DNA of 5,437 nucleotides from a bacterium (GTDB lineage: Bacteria; Bipolaricaulota; Bipolaricaulia; UBA7950; UBA9294), in the NCBI GenBank assembly GCA_030671645.1, contig DAOVHV010000085.1, positions 1 through 5,437 on the forward strand, in the 5' to 3' direction. Shown in pieces: positions 4,150-5,437 of the stretch. Both the position numbers and the translations under genes were made by a program. The notes under the pieces were generated by a model, which did no database searches, had not been told where the DNA came from, and saw nothing but the letters and a program-made list of their open reading frames with translations. Position 1 is the stretch's first letter; every line of letters begins with the position of its first letter.

Positions 4150-5437
4150 ATGTCGAGAATAATCGCCACAGCGGCGATCCGCGGAGCCCACGCGTACATG
4201 GAGAAGGCCCGAATACAGCTCCAGGAAGCTGTCGAAACATTCGGCCCGGACAAGAAGGTCGAGTTCCCCAATACAGCCTACTATCTCCCTCTCACGCTGG
4301 CCCTCACCGGCTTGGAGGTCACAACCTTGTCCGGTGCACAGAAGACTCTTGAGCGCGCCGAACAGCTGCTTCCCCCGGTTCCGCAGGGCAGCATGTGGCT
4401 GCCGTATCTCGGAAACGCGCTTGATGCAGGGATCGCAACCCTCCTCTCCGAAGAGATCATTGAAGTACTCAAGTACGTGCGGGGGGAGGAGCCCGAGGCT
4501 CCATGGCTCGGATTCACCGGCGACTCCACGCTCCGCACACAGGGTATCAAACTGGTCGACGGACGGATGCCCGGCTTCGCCGCCTGTGTGGGGGCCCTCC
4601 CCACCAACGAAGAGGCCGTAGAACTCGCCCGTTCTCTCCAAGAGCGGAGCATCCTCGTCTTCATGGCGTCGAGCACCAACGGACGCTCGATGCCCGAGCA
4701 GCTGGCGGAAGAGGGAATCGAGATGGGATGGGACACGTTCCTCGTTCCGTACGGCAAGGACACGTCAGCCGCCGTTCTCGCGCTCAACTTCGCCGCACGC
4801 GCAGCGATGACGTTCGGGGGTGTGAAACCGGGAGACATGAACGCAGCCCGCAAGATCCTGATGTACAACAAAGAGCGCGTCTTCGCGTTCGTCCTCGCGC
4901 TGGGAGCCGATCACGAGCCATCCCAGAATGGCAATCAGCTGCTGACCGATGAGAAGTACGCCACCGCCGCAGGGGCGATCAACTTCGGGTTCCCCGTCAT
5001 CTCCGACGTCAAGATCCCGCAAATCCTACCCAGCGGCATCTGCACGTACGAGCACGTCGTATCGGGGATCGCTCGGGATCAGATCGTCAGCAAGGCGGTC
5101 GAGGTTCGAGGATTGAAGCTAAAGGTGAGCGACATCCCGATCCCGGTGCCCTACGGCGCCGGATTCGAAGGCGAGCGAGTCCGCAAGGAGCAAATGCAGG
5201 TCCAGTTCGGCGGCAAGTATACCGAGGCATTCGAAATTGTTCGCGGAAGGCCGATGGACGAGATTCAAGATGGGAGCATCGAGCTGATCGGCCCGAACAT
5301 CGACGAAATCGAAATAGGCGGGGCGTTGCCGTTCGGCGTCATCGTCGAAGTTGCCGGGCGCAACTTCAAGGAAGACTTCGAAACCGTGGTCGAACGACGC
5401 ATCCACGAGTTCTCCTCCTGGGCCTACGGCGTGTTCC
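4150..5437 (+). CDS. acsB: Acetyl-CoA synthase (CODH/ACS alpha subunit), 5' part
   Basis: The frame stays open for 429 codons to the window edge, so the gene is cut by the window, not broken. It closely follows the Moorella thermoacetica acetyl-CoA synthase as I recall it: FGPD (31-34), NTAYYLPL (41-48), TFGGVKPG (221-228), GFPVISD (280-286), GAGFEGERVRK (336-346), ELIGPNID (378-385) and ERRIHEF (415-421). The enzyme joins CO, a methyl group from the corrinoid Fe-S protein, and CoA into acetyl-CoA. Visible here are domain A1 (gas channel and CODH docking) and most of A2 (ferredoxin/CoA-interacting region). The A-cluster cysteines lie in domain A3, beyond the right edge, so catalytic competence cannot be checked. 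The A1 domain marks it as bacterial, not archaeal CdhC. The N-terminus is about 25 residues shorter than the Moorella protein. Third codon positions are strongly G/C. Confidence 0.95.
   Translation, partial: MSRIIATAAIRGAHAYMEKARIQLQEAVETFGPDKKVEFPNTAYYLPLTLALTGLEVTTLSGAQKTLERAEQLLPPVPQGSMWLPYLGNALDAGIATLLSEEIIEVLKYVRGEEPEAPWLGFTGDSTLRTQGIKLVDGRMPGFAACVGALPTNEEAVELARSLQERSILVFMASSTNGRSMPEQLAEEGIEMGWDTFLVPYGKDTSAAVLALNFAARAAMTFGGVKPGDMNAARKILMYNKERVFAFVLALGADHEPSQNGNQLLTDEKYATAAGAINFGFPVISDVKIPQILPSGICTYEHVVSGIARDQIVSKAVEVRGLKLKVSDIPIPVPYGAGFEGERVRKEQMQVQFGGKYTEAFEIVRGRPMDEIQDGSIELIGPNIDEIEIGGALPFGVIVEVAGRNFKEDFETVVERRIHEFSSWAYGVF

Overview
The window looks like a chromosomal segment from an anaerobic bacterium that uses the Wood-Ljungdahl (reductive acetyl-CoA) pathway. 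The decisive gene is the 5' part of acsB (acetyl-CoA synthase) at 4150 to the right edge. It has the bacterial form, with the N-terminal CODH-docking domain that archaeal CdhC proteins lack. Good Shine-Dalgarno sites and GC-rich third codon positions in the right half fit a moderately GC-rich bacterium. The phylum cannot be fixed from this sequence; Bipolaricaulota, Chloroflexota, Actinomycetota and Desulfobacterota relatives would all be compatible.

Layout. Positions 1-137 hold nothing I can support. Positions 138-902 (minus strand) encode a membrane-anchored DUF2318/FtrD-like protein with a CxxC...CxxC...C metal-cluster pattern. Positions 903-1608 are a gene-poor, relatively AT-rich divergent intergenic region with several dyads. 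Positions 1609-2319 (plus) encode a polytopic NicO/UreH-like metal transporter with an 11-histidine cytoplasmic-type loop. Positions 2320-2607 are a leader region with a plausible sigma70-type promoter, followed by a perfect 7-bp inverted repeat at the predicted transcription start. Positions 2608-3228 encode a DUF3786 protein, and 3225-3980 encode a CooC/AcsF-type nickel-insertion ATPase that overlaps it by ATGA. A 169-bp gap then precedes acsB, which runs off the right edge.

How the genes may work together. The right-hand genes read as an acetyl-CoA synthase assembly unit: a probable nickel importer or exporter (1609-2319), a nickel-handling MinD-family ATPase with a CxC motif (3225-3980), and the nickel enzyme itself (4150 onward). 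The DUF3786 protein is translationally coupled to the ATPase, so it is the most interesting uncharacterised player. The working idea, which is inference, is that it helps metallocentre assembly or CODH/ACS complex formation. The divergent FtrD-like gene adds a second metal or redox-related membrane function. No RNA genes, CRISPR arrays, insertion sequences or strong intrinsic terminators were seen.
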